Numbered from the stretch's first letter, positions 43,912 through 55,997 are shown. The stretch: DNA of 64,000 nucleotides from Arsenophonus sp052174455 (GCA_052174455.1 JBQMRP010000071.1:186001-250000), one strand, 5' to 3'. The notes: generated from the sequence alone by a model not told the origin. Numbers and translations: made by a program.

Positions 43912-45286
43912 GAAATTATTAGTAAATCTAGTGTTATGGCAGTCAGGATCCCATTTTTTCTGATTATTAATAAATCTTATTCTACATCTTTAAATTAGAT
44001 GTTGTTTACGACCATGCTAAAAGAAAAAATCCCTTTATCCTCGGTTCTAGTTTTTCTGAACAGACTGTAGTAATACAATAGCATTGACAGGGTTATTTTC
44101 TTAAATTGCAGCGCTTAATACATCGGTTTTATATCCTCACTGTCGCAAAATCCAACTCAATCGGATTCGTCGTTCTTTTTAATTCTCACTGCGTTGAAGG
44201 GAAATCTTAGAATACCAGGAATTCTTCTTGATCTTTCTCAAACTTATTTATCGCTGCAGAGATATTTATCCTGATAACTTTACCAAAAAAAGATCAAGAG
44301 ATTTATTAGTGGCATTTCGGCTCTATTCTAGCCAGACCTACCGAAGCTCACCCTTAACTTTCGGTGTATTCCTTTTGGGAATGAAGCTAGCACATTAGCT
44401 GTCTTATATACCTAATAATCAGTAGTGCTGGGTGTCCTGGAAATATCTTTCCATTGCAGTCCAAAACCCAAGAGACAGACTCCCTAGTAAGCCTGAGAAT
44501 ATGGTAAATTCCATACCTTGCAGTTTATAAAAGTTATGCTCAGTTTACTTCTGACTCTCTATAATTATCTTTAACTGTAATGAGCTCCTTGCGTCCATGT
44601 ACACTGTACCGTTGATTTTACTAGCAGGGAAAGGCCATTATATTGTATAATAGAATGAGATATTCCATTAGCACAAAATAAACGTTAGGCATATTACTAA
44701 ATCACGCACGGGCCTCTACCCCAATGCTATTTTAGTCTACTGATAGTAGACTGGTAGAGAGATTAAGTGTATTTCATTAAGAAACGCCACAGGGCTTCAT
44801 GGAAATCGGTGATGGATATGCCTCGCAGATAGAAAGGCATGATAACGGTTCTTAGCTATTTTTTGTACGCTTCAAATAAGCAGAAACGAGCTCATAAAGG
44901 AATATTTTGTCATTGGGCTTGCGCTTACACCCTGATTTTAGGAATTTTAATTTCAACATCGTCAATACCCATCTGTATAAAGTTTGATGCACTAAATAAC
45001 CATTACGAGCGACAGTTTGCAGGCCATCGACAAGGTGATGGTTTAGATGTTTGCCGCAGCACGGCTTTAAGCTCCGCCTCAACAAGTAGCTATCTATCAG
45101 CTCAGTGGTACTATTATGGATGCCTTCATGCAAGGAGATCACAGTAAAATCTAATTTTTACGGATATATGTAGGCTGGAACTTTTATTGTATATTAATCT
45201 CTCTGTTGTTGAAATTATTTACGAAATTAATTAGAAGGATACGTTACTTTCTTAGAAATTCTATACACCAGAAATTAGGATAACTC
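43912..45286 (-). mobile_element. IS256-family element, full-length but degenerate
   Basis: About 1.38 kb. The left end on the minus strand (GAGTTATCCTAATTTCTGGT) is one of the best preserved in the window. The N-terminal coding part at 45142-44852 is open for 96 codons (MISLHEGIHNSTTELIDSYL, then GYLVHQTLYRWVLTMLKLKF in a shifted frame); the rest is broken. The plus-strand open frame at 44839-45147 is only its shadow. Confidence 0.88.
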
Positions 45287-45605
45287 TACTATCTAATCGC
45301 AGTTTTTAAAATTAATACATATTTTTTCGCTGACTCCAGTAAAGTTAAGGTATTTAACATATATAGTAGATAATTAAAGCATTTATCCTTGTAATGTACT
45401 TTCACCAGCAAACTTCCAGTAAGATTCTTAAATGTTTCCTGCAATCGGGGATTTTATAACAATATCGCTGAACCCTAATAAATTTCCCAGCGGTTACAAT
45501 GTTCACTGTGACAATATGGCCAGGATAAAGTGGAATGAGTTGCTTTAATGCATAAATCGATATCATCGGATTGTTGCTGAATTATCTAATAAGATATAGC
45601 TTTAA
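45287..45605 (-). mobile_element. IS1595-family remnant (zinc-ribbon part)
   Basis: On the minus strand this gives HSTLSWPYCHSEHCNRWE, then RLQETFKNLTGSLL, the C-x2-C zinc ribbon and the RRTFNALTGT-type motif of ISXO2-like transposases; it is the clearest evidence for the family. Both ends are missing: the 3' side is replaced by an IS256 end at 45286 and the 5' side fades near 45605. Confidence 0.75.
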
Positions 45606-45640
45606 CATCAGACCGCCATATAAGTGACGGAGATATAAAA

Positions 45641-45814
45641 ATGCCGATGTTAATTGAGTTGTTAACCACAAGTGAGTAAGGCTCAGAAGATACTAATTTC
45701 GATTTCTATTTACATGCTAACTGTCACTACTTTATGGAGCGAATGAGGGCACGAAATAGAGCGTTGAAAGCCGGAAAGTTATTATTAAAAAAGACCAAAG
45801 AAGATGAGGCATAG
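45641..45814 (+). pseudogene. small unrecognised gene with a single stop codon
   Basis: GGAG lies 8 bases before ATG 45641. The frame continues for 58 codons to TAG 45812-45814 with one internal stop at codon 13 (GAG TAA GGC). The product would read MPMLIELLTTSE-stop-GSEDTNFDFYLHANCHYFME, then a highly basic tail (RMRARNRALKAGK). It has no membrane segment or signal. Such a short basic protein could come from a phage or plasmid, but I do not recognise it. The unusual feature is that only one mutation breaks it. Confidence 0.45.
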
Positions 45815-46833
45815 TGAAAGTAATGTATTTCCAATCGCAATCGGATAAAATTTGAACTGCAGTGCTAATCACTGCTCAGTATCTTTAAATTTGCATAAAC
45901 TGCAGGTTTTTAATTTACAGCTTTATCAGAAAAAATAACGATGGAAACATTCAGAATAGCTACAGCAGTAGCGCTAGACACCTAATGAAACAAGTTCTGC
46001 AATCAAATGTTCTATCAATAGTATTGATTGGTCTACTACAAATTAACGCTCCGCCGTATCTTAAAGAAATTTATTCGAGTCATCATCAATGGTGAAAATT
46101 AGTTTAGTTTGGCGGGGTTATAATATCTAGGTAAATTACTCTCTGGGTTATCTTTGCCAGAAAAATAAAAATTATCATCATGCTGCGATCATCATGTCTA
46201 TTGGATAAGTTATTTTTATATTTATCCCAGTGAATGAAAATAGACAGAGATTATCACCATAGTTTCCTATGGTGATGAATTCATCGGCAAGCACATACTT
46301 TCCAGTTATTTTCCTCCTTAATATGCAATTGTATTAGCATCATCGGATTTGTCTGAGAGTTTACTTAAAACTTCGGATAATCGTGACTAGAGGCGAATAA
46401 TATTTGTGTGTGAGAAAAAAAAATTCAGAATCAAGGTCTGGTATATTGCTGCATGATCTTTTTGTGGTGTAATGAAAAATTCAGTCTGTTTGTCATTATT
46501 AATTTTAGGAGGGAGATCAAAGCGCTTCAGATAAATAAGTGGTGTAATACGTAAAATCGCGTGCTATATCCTGATTTACTCGCTTTCTCCTTTTTAGGAG
46601 ACTTATGCTGATCTATTTAGTTGAATTTCTAAAAATTAACATATCGCAGAGTATAAAGCAGTGCTTAGATCATGAATATCTTTGAAGTAGAGATAGTTAC
46701 GCCGTACACACCATAGTATGACGCTCTTGATCCTAAAATTCGGTTTGAAAACATAATACGGTCAATAAAAAGTTAACAATGGGGGATATTCTCGCAATGA
46801 AGTGCGATTATGGTAAGTTCGTTCTGAAGACGT
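45815..46833. other. unassigned decayed sequence
   Basis: About 1 kb, with GC somewhat above the AT-rich background. No gene fragment can be named and no repeat shared with other parts of the window was found. Confidence 0.35.
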
Positions 46834-48252
46834 GAGTTATCCTTATTTCTAGTATATGGAGTTTCAGAGAAATTGGTGTGTATCATGCGATTGATTTTAT
46901 GGATGATTTCAATAACAGAGAAATGATATGCCATGAAAAATTTAGCTTGCAGAGGTATCCACAAAAACAGATATTATTCATCCCTTGCATGAACTGATCA
47001 AAAATGGTGTGCCAGGCAGCTGATAGCGCTGCCATTAATACTGAAATCTAAGCCATACTGCAACAAGATACTCAATCACTGCCTTATCGATATAGCGGTA
47101 TATTCACCCCATCTATTCATAACGGTTATCTTCTCCAGAAACTATACAGATTAATATTGGCGATGTTTATATTTAAAGTGCCTAAGATCACGGATTGTAG
47201 CAACAACGGAATATCCTTCAGCAGCTAATTACTCCGCTTTCTTATCTGAAGTGTGCAAAAATTTTGAAGAGTTGCTACCAATGGTTATACCTACGAGGCA
47301 CATCCGGCGGTGATTTGATGAAATACTAAGATCGCTTTTCAGTGAAAAAGCACATGCCTTCATGCAAGCGCCCCATCAGTATATTGAAATATCGATGCCT
47401 GAAGAGCTATCGATAATGGTAACTCTGTGATTTAATGGAATACGTGTATTAGGTTATTTTTAGATGAAATCATATGTCATTCTGTTAGGCAAGATAATAA
47501 CCTTTATCTACTAGTTATTATTAGCGGCACTGCATATGGCCGTAAAGAAGCTATCTGCAGTCGAAAATGCTTATCGAAAGTTTAGAATCAAACTGGACTG
47601 AATTTTTCAATGAACTGAAAGCGCATGACTTAATTATATCTCCTATGAGAAGATTGGGACGGAGATGTGGTTCTTAGTTTTTTAAAATGTAATAGCAAAG
47701 ATATCCTTTGACATGTAACATCAATGCTGTTTGGTATATAAAATGGCTTATGCGCTACTTTTACTAGTTAAAGTTAAGTAATCGAAAGTTAAAAGCTTGA
47801 ATTTAAGGAGATTTGGATAGCAGAGATCTGTGATGCCGCTAATAAAGTCCTTGATGTTTTTTGTTGATAAGATATTCAGCGAATATTATCTAGCGATAAG
47901 GAAGTTTGAGAAAGATCGAGAATAACGATTGGCATTCTATGCTTCTTGTCAAGTGCAGTAGCGTCAATAAGAGCGATGAATCCGATTAAATCGCCTTTTG
48001 CAGCAGTGAGGATACGAAACTGAAGCGCGAAAAATTGTAGTTTAAGAGCAACAATCATTTTAATGGTGTTTAAGTTGTTTTACGTCTGCTAAAATATGAA
48101 ACTGCTTAAGAGGGGGAAATTGACCTGCTGACTCTGGTAGTAACAACGTAAAATATTAAGGATGCAGAATAGATTCATAAAGGATTTGAACTGGGGGAGT
48201 CGCGGTAGTAGTTTGACCGACTATATCGTATACTAAATTTTGCCAATAACTC
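46834..48252 (+). mobile_element. IS256-family element, full-length but degenerate
   Basis: About 1.42 kb, left end GAGTTATCCTTATTTCTAGT and right end ...CCAATAACTC. Coding pieces: FIPCMN near 46980, AINTEI and KPYCNKILNHCLIDI near 47030-47095, HNGYLLQ near 47120, GDVYI and KITDCSNNGIS near 47160-47215, and the C-terminal FTEYYLAIRKFEKDREXRLAFYASC region near 47875-47950. Stops throughout. Confidence 0.88.
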
Positions 48253-48355
48253 AAAAGAGTTTAATTAAGCATATAGTTAAGTCTACTAAATAGATTAGTG
48301 ATTTTAGCGAATAAATAATTTTATTTATTATTAATAGTGAAATTTTTTTTATGAT

Positions 48356-48379
48356 ATATACTCTCTTAGAGAAGTATAT
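48356..48379. repeat. imperfect inverted repeat upstream of the GH3 gene
   Basis: ATATACT and AGTATAT form a 7-bp arm pair around CTCTTAGAGA, about 80 bases before the hexosaminidase start. It could be an operator or chance in AT-rich DNA; I favour neither. Confidence 0.3.
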
Positions 48380-48458
48380 TAGAATCAGTGTATTTTATAC
48401 AAAACCTTAAGATTGGCTAGTTTAACGATTGACTGACGGATTAATATAGGAACCAAAA

Positions 48459-50324
48459 ATGAATAAAATAGCTTTATTATTATTATGTATGTTAAGTTTT
48501 TTTTGTTCTGCGAAAGTAATTACTAATCAACAATTAACTGAATTATGGCAATCAGCAGAAAATGAAGCTAAACAATTAGTTAGTCACATGAGTTTTGAAG
48601 AAAAACTAGGGCAGATGTTAATGTTAAGTTTTCGTCATTGGGGGATTGACGCGAAAAAAAATGCTATGGCGATGACTAAACTCAATCCAGAACTCGCTAA
48701 TGTTATTCATCAGTATCATTTAGGTTCAGTAATCTTATTTAGAGATAATTTAATCGACTCGCTACAAACCGTAAATCTAATTAATTCGTTACAACAGGCA
48801 CGCAGCAACTTACCATTATTTATTAGTGTTGACCAGGAGGGTGGTTATGTTACGCGATTACGATATGGTACTGAGATGCCAGGTAATATGGCATTAGGTG
48901 CAACCCGTTCTAAACAGCTAAGTGAATTGGTTGGTATGATTCATGCTTATGAACTTACACATTTAGGCTTTAATTTTAATTTTGCGCCAGTGGTTGATAT
49001 TAATAATAACCAAGACAATCCTATTATTGGTGTCCGTTCTTATTCCGATCGGTCACAGCTGGTAGCTGAAATGGCCAACAGTTATATTAAAGGCATCCAT
49101 CGATATGCTGTTTTAACAGCAATCAAACATTTCCCTGGTCATGGTAATGCGACTGTTGATAGCCATTTATCTTTGCCAACGATTAATATTAGTCAAAAAC
49201 AATGGCGTGAATTTGAACTAATCCCATTCATGCATACCATGCAAAATACCGATGCAATTATGACAGCGCATATCGTGATGCCTGCATTAGATAATCATAA
49301 ACTGACTACTATTGATGATCGGGTAGTCGGTATACCAGCAACGCTTTCTAAACCAATCTTGACAGGAATATTACGAAATAGACTGAATTATAAAGGTTTA
49401 GTGATCACCGATGCACTGGATATGGGAGCTATTGCTAATAACTTTGATAGTCACTGGGCTGTTAAACAGGCAATATTGGCAGGCAATGATATTATTTTAA
49501 TGCCATTAAAAATTAATAATATTGAGGATGTTTCTAAGCTGAAACAGCTCTATCATTATTTAAAAACTGAAATGGAAAGGAATCCTGAATTAAATCGTCG
49601 CATTAACGAATCAGCTTATCGGGTCGTATTTAGCAAGCTAAAAAATAAAATTTCGGCGATAGATAAGCCTGCCGAGCAAGCACAAGAAGTTGTTGCAGCA
49701 AAAATAGATAAAGATATTGAAAATATGTTGGCAGACCATGCAATCACATTAATAAAAAATAATAACCTATTACCGTTCCAGTTAAAATATGATAATAAGA
49801 TTGTCATCTTTTCAGATGAAAAGGCACGTAATCAATTAATTAAAAAACATTTACTAGCTATTGCTAATGAATTAAAAATTAATATTACTACTCGAGATAA
49901 TGTGGTTACAATGATGGCGGATGATAGATCTGAAAATCAATTAATCACTGAAATTCAACATTCTGATCTTATTATTTTAGCTACTTATAATCTAAAAAAA
50001 TCACCTATAAATGCTCAACGCATACTTAATATTGCAAATCGTAATTCGATCCCAATAATCGTTATATCTACTAATAATCCTTATGATATTGCTTATTTAC
50101 AAGGCGTAAAAGCTAATATTGCCATTTATGGCATTACAGGTTTTGATTTGACTGATAATAGAAATAACTTAGAAGCGAATATTCGTAGTGGATTAAGAAC
50201 CCTTTTTCTTACCCCTAATAAGCGTTTAATGAATTCACCAACAGGTAAATTGCCGGTTGATATTAAAACACCCGATTTAGATCGTATCCTTTATCCTTAT
50301 GGATATGGTTTAGTTTACAACTAA
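48459..50324 (+). CDS. secreted GH3-family beta-N-acetylhexosaminidase
   Basis: The enzyme should remove terminal N-acetylglucosamine from peptidoglycan, chitin or glycoprotein glycans outside the cytoplasm. A signal peptide (MNKIALLLLCMLSFFCSA) is followed by a GH3 N-terminal barrel, residues about 45-380: DQEGG (125-129), substrate-binding KHFPGHG (223-229), the Asp-x-His pair in TVDSH (general acid/base region), and the nucleophile Asp318 in TDALDMGAI. A second alpha/beta domain follows (about 420-600; ALTLIKNNNLLPF-like). At 621 residues it is about 280 longer than cytosolic NagZ, so I do not call it nagZ; it resembles longer two-domain secreted GH3 enzymes. AGGAA lies 8 bases upstream of the ATG. 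It stands alone, between an IS256 remnant and decayed sequence, and is entirely intact. Confidence 0.9.
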   Translation: MNKIALLLLCMLSFFCSAKVITNQQLTELWQSAENEAKQLVSHMSFEEKLGQMLMLSFRHWGIDAKKNAMAMTKLNPELANVIHQYHLGSVILFRDNLIDSLQTVNLINSLQQARSNLPLFISVDQEGGYVTRLRYGTEMPGNMALGATRSKQLSELVGMIHAYELTHLGFNFNFAPVVDINNNQDNPIIGVRSYSDRSQLVAEMANSYIKGIHRYAVLTAIKHFPGHGNATVDSHLSLPTINISQKQWREFELIPFMHTMQNTDAIMTAHIVMPALDNHKLTTIDDRVVGIPATLSKPILTGILRNRLNYKGLVITDALDMGAIANNFDSHWAVKQAILAGNDIILMPLKINNIEDVSKLKQLYHYLKTEMERNPELNRRINESAYRVVFSKLKNKISAIDKPAEQAQEVVAAKIDKDIENMLADHAITLIKNNNLLPFQLKYDNKIVIFSDEKARNQLIKKHLLAIANELKINITTRDNVVTMMADDRSENQLITEIQHSDLIILATYNLKKSPINAQRILNIANRNSIPIIVISTNNPYDIAYLQGVKANIAIYGITGFDLTDNRNNLEANIRSGLRTLFLTPNKRLMNSPTGKLPVDIKTPDLDRILYPYGYGLVYN

Positions 50325-50839
50325 TAAGATTTTACACTTAGAGGTATTTTTATATAATTATTTAATGATATGCTAATTTTTTGTTTTTTATCTCTTTATA
50401 AGATTTGAATTTATTTGTATAAGATAAAATATCTTTTATTTTTGTCATAATTACATATTTTATAGCGATACTCTTATCGCGAGAATATTGTTATTTAAAC
50501 ATATAAAATTTATAATTTATGCAAATTTTATCAATCATAGTTAATATGTATGGAGCTAGTTATTAATCTGGGGGTACAGATAGTATGTTTTTATATCTTT
50601 ATTAATACTCTATTTTAATATTCACGTTAATTATAGCTATTTTATATATACGATATTATTTTTATATAGAATCTTAAGTAATAATAAGTTGTTATTTATT
50701 TAACAAGGAGGTATCTACTTATAGTTAAGCTATACCAAACATGCTCAGAGTGGCATGTAAATAGAATTTGTTAATTTTAAAGTAGTTTTTAATGACATTT
50801 TCAGAAAAAAAGCTGGTTTTGATAAGAAGATATCACAGC
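50325..50839. other. AT-rich sequence downstream of the GH3 gene
   Basis: A strong ribosome-binding-like AAGGAGG occurs at 50704-50710 but no start codon with a sustained frame follows. No hairpin directly after the GH3 stop stands out. Confidence 0.35.
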
Positions 50840-50867
50840 ACCTAACAAGCCAATAGGCTTGTTAGGT
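50840..50867 (+). terminator. strong hairpin, terminator-like, without a gene
   Basis: ACCTAACAAGCC and GGCTTGTTAGGT form a perfect 12-bp stem with loop AATA, followed by TAATTATAA. It lies about 515 bases after the nearest gene end and is the most stable-looking hairpin in the window. Confidence 0.6.
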
Positions 50868-53800
50868 TAATTATAAGGATAATGAATATATTATTGAGGA
50901 AACGCTTGATACTAATCATAAATCTGGAATTTAAGTATAAAACTTAAAGAAAGTCGAAATAAACAACACATAACCTATACTGCATGTATAGATTGTGGTT
51001 GATGTAACTGAAATTCCATAATTATAAAGTAGAATGTTGCATCATTAATCTTTTAAAAACATCAATAATTCTCTTATTAGAGAATTTACACCAACAAAAA
51101 CACGGCTACTTATATATTACTTCTTTAATTTATTTAAGTCTGAAGTAGCGAGTTCAGTTGATTTAACTGATAATTATCTTCATTTGCATTTTTTATAGTT
51201 TTCTTATTAATCTTTTGATTTTTTGATATATCTCATAAAGAATTTTTAATTCATACGAATGATCTCATTTACACTATTTAATGATTTTAACTTCTTCTTT
51301 ACATCCTATAAAATAAAGTATAAAGTATTATACTCAATAAAAATATTTTTGATAAATGATATTAGATCATAAATTATTTAATTTTCTGTTCTAGTTTTAA
51401 GCTGTTACTGATTTCAACGTTTTATATGCTGATTTTCAAGCAATATTTGCGCTAATCTATAGCTTTAGTATTCATTTTTCATTATATCATCAGTAGTTAA
51501 ATATAATAGATTTTAACTGAATACTGTTCGTAAAATCCTGTAATTCTTTCAAGTCTGTTGATAACACAACAGATTGTAAAATCTTGTTAATTTTTATTAA
51601 ATAAAAGACTTACCTGCTTCTGTGTTTTATCCGGTTGTTCCAACTGAATCGCTTTATTTATAACCTGCTGCTTGTAGTTATTTGCATATCTTTTAGATTG
51701 CCCTCATTATTTAAATGTATTAAAATTTTTTATACTTTTCATACAACGCATTAAATTGATCAGGAGAGAGCAACTAGAGAGAAGAAAAAACAGAAATTTA
51801 TTCACTGACTTCTCCTAATTGGCGAAGATTTTCAAGGTTAACCCTGAGATTTTTGATCTGATCAATAAAAATGGTAATATCACAAATACCTATTGCAGTC
51901 GCCAGCTGCTGCTTGTAAACGGCTACCTGGTCTTTATAATTCTTGTGTCGTTTATAAGTCATTGTTTAGCTTTCTTAGTTTCCTGCTAAGATTTTCCTAA
52001 TTTTAATATTGAGTTAAAAAAACAGAAATACCACTCAATTTTGTTTGTAAACTGAACAACAGGAAGATAACATTGCGATGTTAAATTGTTTAGATTTCAT
52101 ATATCACCATATTAATTATATCAAAATGCTTTAACAAAATAAGTCGTTCAGCCATTCATGATGTTACTTGGCTTATCTGTAAAGTGATACAAAGATTTCA
52201 AGATTATTGGATTATCACTCACTACTTTTATATATTTCCTTATTCTTGAAAATTAAGCTGGGAGGAGGAATCCCCGTGCGGAAAAATATTTCCCATCATT
52301 GCGCTTGATTTGGATTTTACTATAACATATTGACGAGATTGTGAATTTAAGTCTTTTAAAATGTCAAACATTTCTAGCTCAATTTTATATCATCGATAAA
52401 AGTATTCTAATCTGCTATCGGATTACCCATTAAAATTTGTGTATCATGCACTGTTCTGATAACCACAGGATCAATTTCATCCTTAATAATTTCAAATGAA
52501 AATTGGGTAGAGGATAACCACCACCCCATTAATTACGGATAGCTTTAGCTTGATATAGGTAAAACTATTGAATACAGGTTTTCTAATTTATTTTCAGAAT
52601 TTATTCATGAAAATAAAGAGACGACAGCTCTTAATTGAAGTTATTTAAGCAGTAAGTAAGTAAAAACAATATCCGCGCATATATCGGTATTATCCAAAAA
52701 ATCCGTCTCTTTGATACTAAAGTTATCAAAGTGCTTATATATCAAACATATTAGGATAGTTATCGAACGCCTACTCAAAATCACTGCCTTTTGCTCGCTG
52801 TAAGAACCGGATATTCGGCTCATTTTCTCTATTCTTTCCTGTTGGGCCGGTTCCGTCAGTTATTCTATGAGACGGGTAATACCAAAAGAACGATCACTGT
52901 TTCATCGTTCATACGATATTAAGCAGATAGCTCAATTAGCCCTTCCTGAAGCTCCATGAAAGTTGCCCTGTTTACGGATGCAGATTGCTTTATTAGTTAC
53001 TTAATGAAGTTAAGATTATATTTCTTGGATTAAGAGAAAAGGTATTTCAGCTCGTAAACTTACTACTAAACCTGCTAATAACAGTACCTTAAAGCATCTA
53101 GATTTTTATTTTTCCTCTGATCTTTATCTAGATAATCGCTCGTCAGTCGTTTTAGTTTTTGTATCCGGCGAAAACTTTCCGGCAACACATATTTTTATTT
53201 CGTATTTTTTAAGGAACGTAATTAGCATAGTTTTTATCGAGCTATTCGCCCTCAATATGTGCTGTAATCGCAGAATTTTTCTCATTAAATTAACTATTAT
53301 TATCTAAATCGTGTTATGCACATTAAGGTAATACCGCTTTCAAGCGCAGGTTTATGTAAAAACAGCATTATATCTAATTAAGGTGTTCTATTGTACTTAC
53401 CGGGATAAAATTATGCGTCGTCGGCTATTTCCATGAAATTTAACTGCTAAAATTTTTTTAGGATGATGAAAAGATAGTTTTTTGGATGCTTGGCAATATA
53501 TACGCCGTTGATATAATAATTCTCTCGGAATTAGAGTAATACCAATATTATTCATAGAATTACTGATTTCCTAAGTATTAGTCACCAGTTCTTTCCATAG
53601 AATTAGCATAAATTATCAACGAAAAATAGTAGCGACCATAGACGATTTCCTTGAGATCAACAAATTAACCGCCATATCAAGATTAAGAGGTTGTGATACT
53701 GCACATTATTGGCGCTTATCAGAAGATGATAAACCTGCGTTTAATGGTTTTTTTTTGCGATTCATTCTTGGGACATGCAACTATAGGATTGTGTGATGAT

Positions 53801-54528
53801 CTAATCATAGAGAGCATAAAACAATGTTATTCATGATCTTAGTCGCTATTTTTTCTGAAAACTCCTTGACTTTTAAACTGAGAAAATAATACTTGGTATT
53901 CATATATGGTTAATATTCCTATATTCAACTAAAAAACAGCGCCTCCGATCCAATCTCTATATAACCCAGAGTACGATGGGTAATTTTAACATTACGCCAT
54001 TCATGTATTAAAAAGTATTTATAAAAATCTAGTTGATAACAAAAAACTGATTGATTTTCAAAAAAAAACCAATGCTTGGGTGCCATAACGATAAATCGCG
54101 ATATTGAATAATGCTTTGATTTCTAACATCTCTCTCAATACCTCATCATCAAGATTGTATAACTTCTATTCCTCTTTAATCTTTTTTTCTCGCTTTTAAA
54201 GAGATCCTATCAACAGTAGGTAGGTAAGCTATAAAAATAAGGGGTTGCGATAGAATGGTATCTCTTTGAGAAAAGAATAGTAAAGATGACTAATTTCGTA
54301 GGTATAAGAATTATCAAATATTTTATGTAATGTATAATGGTACTTTTTCACATTGGGGTAAAAAGTCACCAAGTAGATTTCAATGACCGTATTGGGTGGC
54401 TATGAAACTTATTTGTCGCTGCTTCAAACGTTTCATGCGATTCATAATTAAATGGCATCCTAAGTAATTCCTATATGCAGAATAAATCACTTTATGCTGA
54501 AAGTAACATATATTCATGAATAAGATGA
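50868..54528. other. decayed region, probably former minus-strand genes
   Basis: The 3.7 kb have no intact gene longer than 60 codons. Protein-like pieces lie on the minus strand: YNLDDEVLREMLEIKALFNI near 54160-54100, GITRLIE then LTEPAQQERIEKMSRISGSY near 52885-52800, and a small ORF at 51798-51962. Together they suggest one decayed gene cluster read leftward. A conjugative transfer (type IV secretion) origin is possible from the small ORF, but it is not established. Confidence 0.35.
51798..51962 (-). CDS. small ORF, possible VirB5-type C-terminal remnant
   Basis: A 54-codon frame, MTYKRHKNYKDQVAVYKQQL continuing to TAIGICDITIFIDQIKNLRV and LGEVSE. The KDQVAVYKQQLATAIG...NLRVNLENL pattern resembles the coiled QIxxYxxQLxxxTGxRD region of VirB5/TraC-like conjugation proteins, but the piece is short. 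A second frame overlaps its end at GTG: MNKFLFFLLSSCSLL, which looks like the start of a small lipoprotein and then meets stops; VirB5 followed by a small entry-exclusion lipoprotein is a known order in conjugation loci. Both may be decay products rather than live genes. Confidence 0.3.
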   Translation of the reverse strand: MTYKRHKNYKDQVAVYKQQLATAIGICDITIFIDQIKNLRVNLENLRQLGEVSE

Positions 54529-55915
54529 GAGTTATTAGAAAATTATTGCATGGTGATGATAAAGCTACATTCCACTCTGATGCTTCATAAATCTATTTTT
54601 CATTTTTAAATTGGACGTTGTTTACCAGTAAGGTCAACCCTCTTTCCACTTTTTTTAACTGATTCTAATTTTCTACAAAAAATAGAGGAGCTTAAATATT
54701 ATTAAAGAGTTACTTTTATAGCACTACAGTTTTATACTTCGATGTTGTAACCTCATTGTTGCAAAATCCTACTCAATCGGATTCGTCGTTCTTATTGCAT
54801 ACCCAACCCGCTGATGAAAAATCGCAGAATGCTAGCAGCTCTTCTCGATCTTTTCCAGTTTCTTCACCGCTGCAGGATACGCTGAAAACCTTGTCAAGAA
54901 AACATAAAAGGCTTTTGTTAACGTATCGTGATTCGCTTCTAGCGATAATATATTCCTTAGCTCACCATTAACTTTTAATTACATACCTTTAGAGAATGTA
55001 TCTAGTACATTAAGTTATTTTATGCACCCAATAATATTGGTGCTGCGAGCTCAGAAATATCTTTCCCATTACATTCCAAAAAAAAAACCAAGTACCGTCT
55101 CTCGTAGTGAGCTGAGAATACGATTAAGCTACGCGCTTGCCAGTCATTGAAAAGTTATACTTAGGGTTGACTCTAACTTTCAATAACCCTCTTTGATCGC
55201 AACTAAATCCTTACGGCCATCCAGTTGTGTCGATAATGAGCAGTAGGCAAAAGTGATTATCTTGTCTGACAGAACAGGATATGCCTTTAGCCAAGAAATA
55301 AACGTATCTATATTGCTCAATCACGCGCAGCTAGTAGTGCCAATGCTCTTCAAGGCGTTTTTATTTCAGTTTGCTCATGGAATTTGGTAAGAGACCATGT
55401 GCTTTTTATCGAAAAACGCTCCATGGATTTGTGAAAATCACTGGTGATATACCTCGTAGGTATTATAAGCCATGGTAGTAGTTTTTGACGTTTTGCGCAT
55501 TTCAGATAACCCGTTAGCAATAAGCTGTTGAAGCATATTCTGTTGTCGCTATAATCCCTCTGACCTTAAGCATTTTATCTCAACATCGTTAATACATCCC
55601 AAAAGTCTGTATAGTTCTCTGTAGCAAATAACTATTACGGACGATGATATGACATTGTCGATAAAAGATACTTTGAGCAAGTTATCGCAGCATGGCTTCG
55701 AAGCACACCCTCAACAGCGGTGCCTTATCAGTTGCCTGCCATTATTACAGACGCCTTCATGCAAGGGATTGTAGATAATATTTAGTTTCATAGATACTTG
55801 TAGGGTAGCCTTTTCATGGTATATCATTTCTCTGTTGTTAAAATCATTTATGAAATCAATTATCAGGATGCACCACTATCTCAGAAACTCTATATACTAA
55901 AAATGAATATAACTC
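54529..55915 (-). mobile_element. IS256-family element, full-length but degenerate
   Basis: About 1.39 kb, with low-side end GAGTTATTAGAAAATTATTG and a decayed left end at 55890-55915 (minus strand GAGTTATATTCATTTTTAGT). The C-terminal coding region lies near 54760-54960 and the N-terminal region near 55700-55800. It ends only about 160 bases before cyoA. Confidence 0.88.
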
Positions 55916-55997
55916 ACTATTATATAATTAATTTAATTTTATATCTGATCACTTTAACAGAAAGTAACAACAATTATATTTATGCGCCTTACAATTG

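Noticed and set aside
44839..45147. Two opposite 96-102 codon open frames as genes
   Set aside because: Both lie inside an IS256 remnant; the minus-strand one is broken transposase and the plus-strand one is its shadow.
49616..49807. Minus-strand open frame inside the GH3 gene
   Set aside because: Shadow of the intact plus-strand gene, with no motif or ribosome site of its own.
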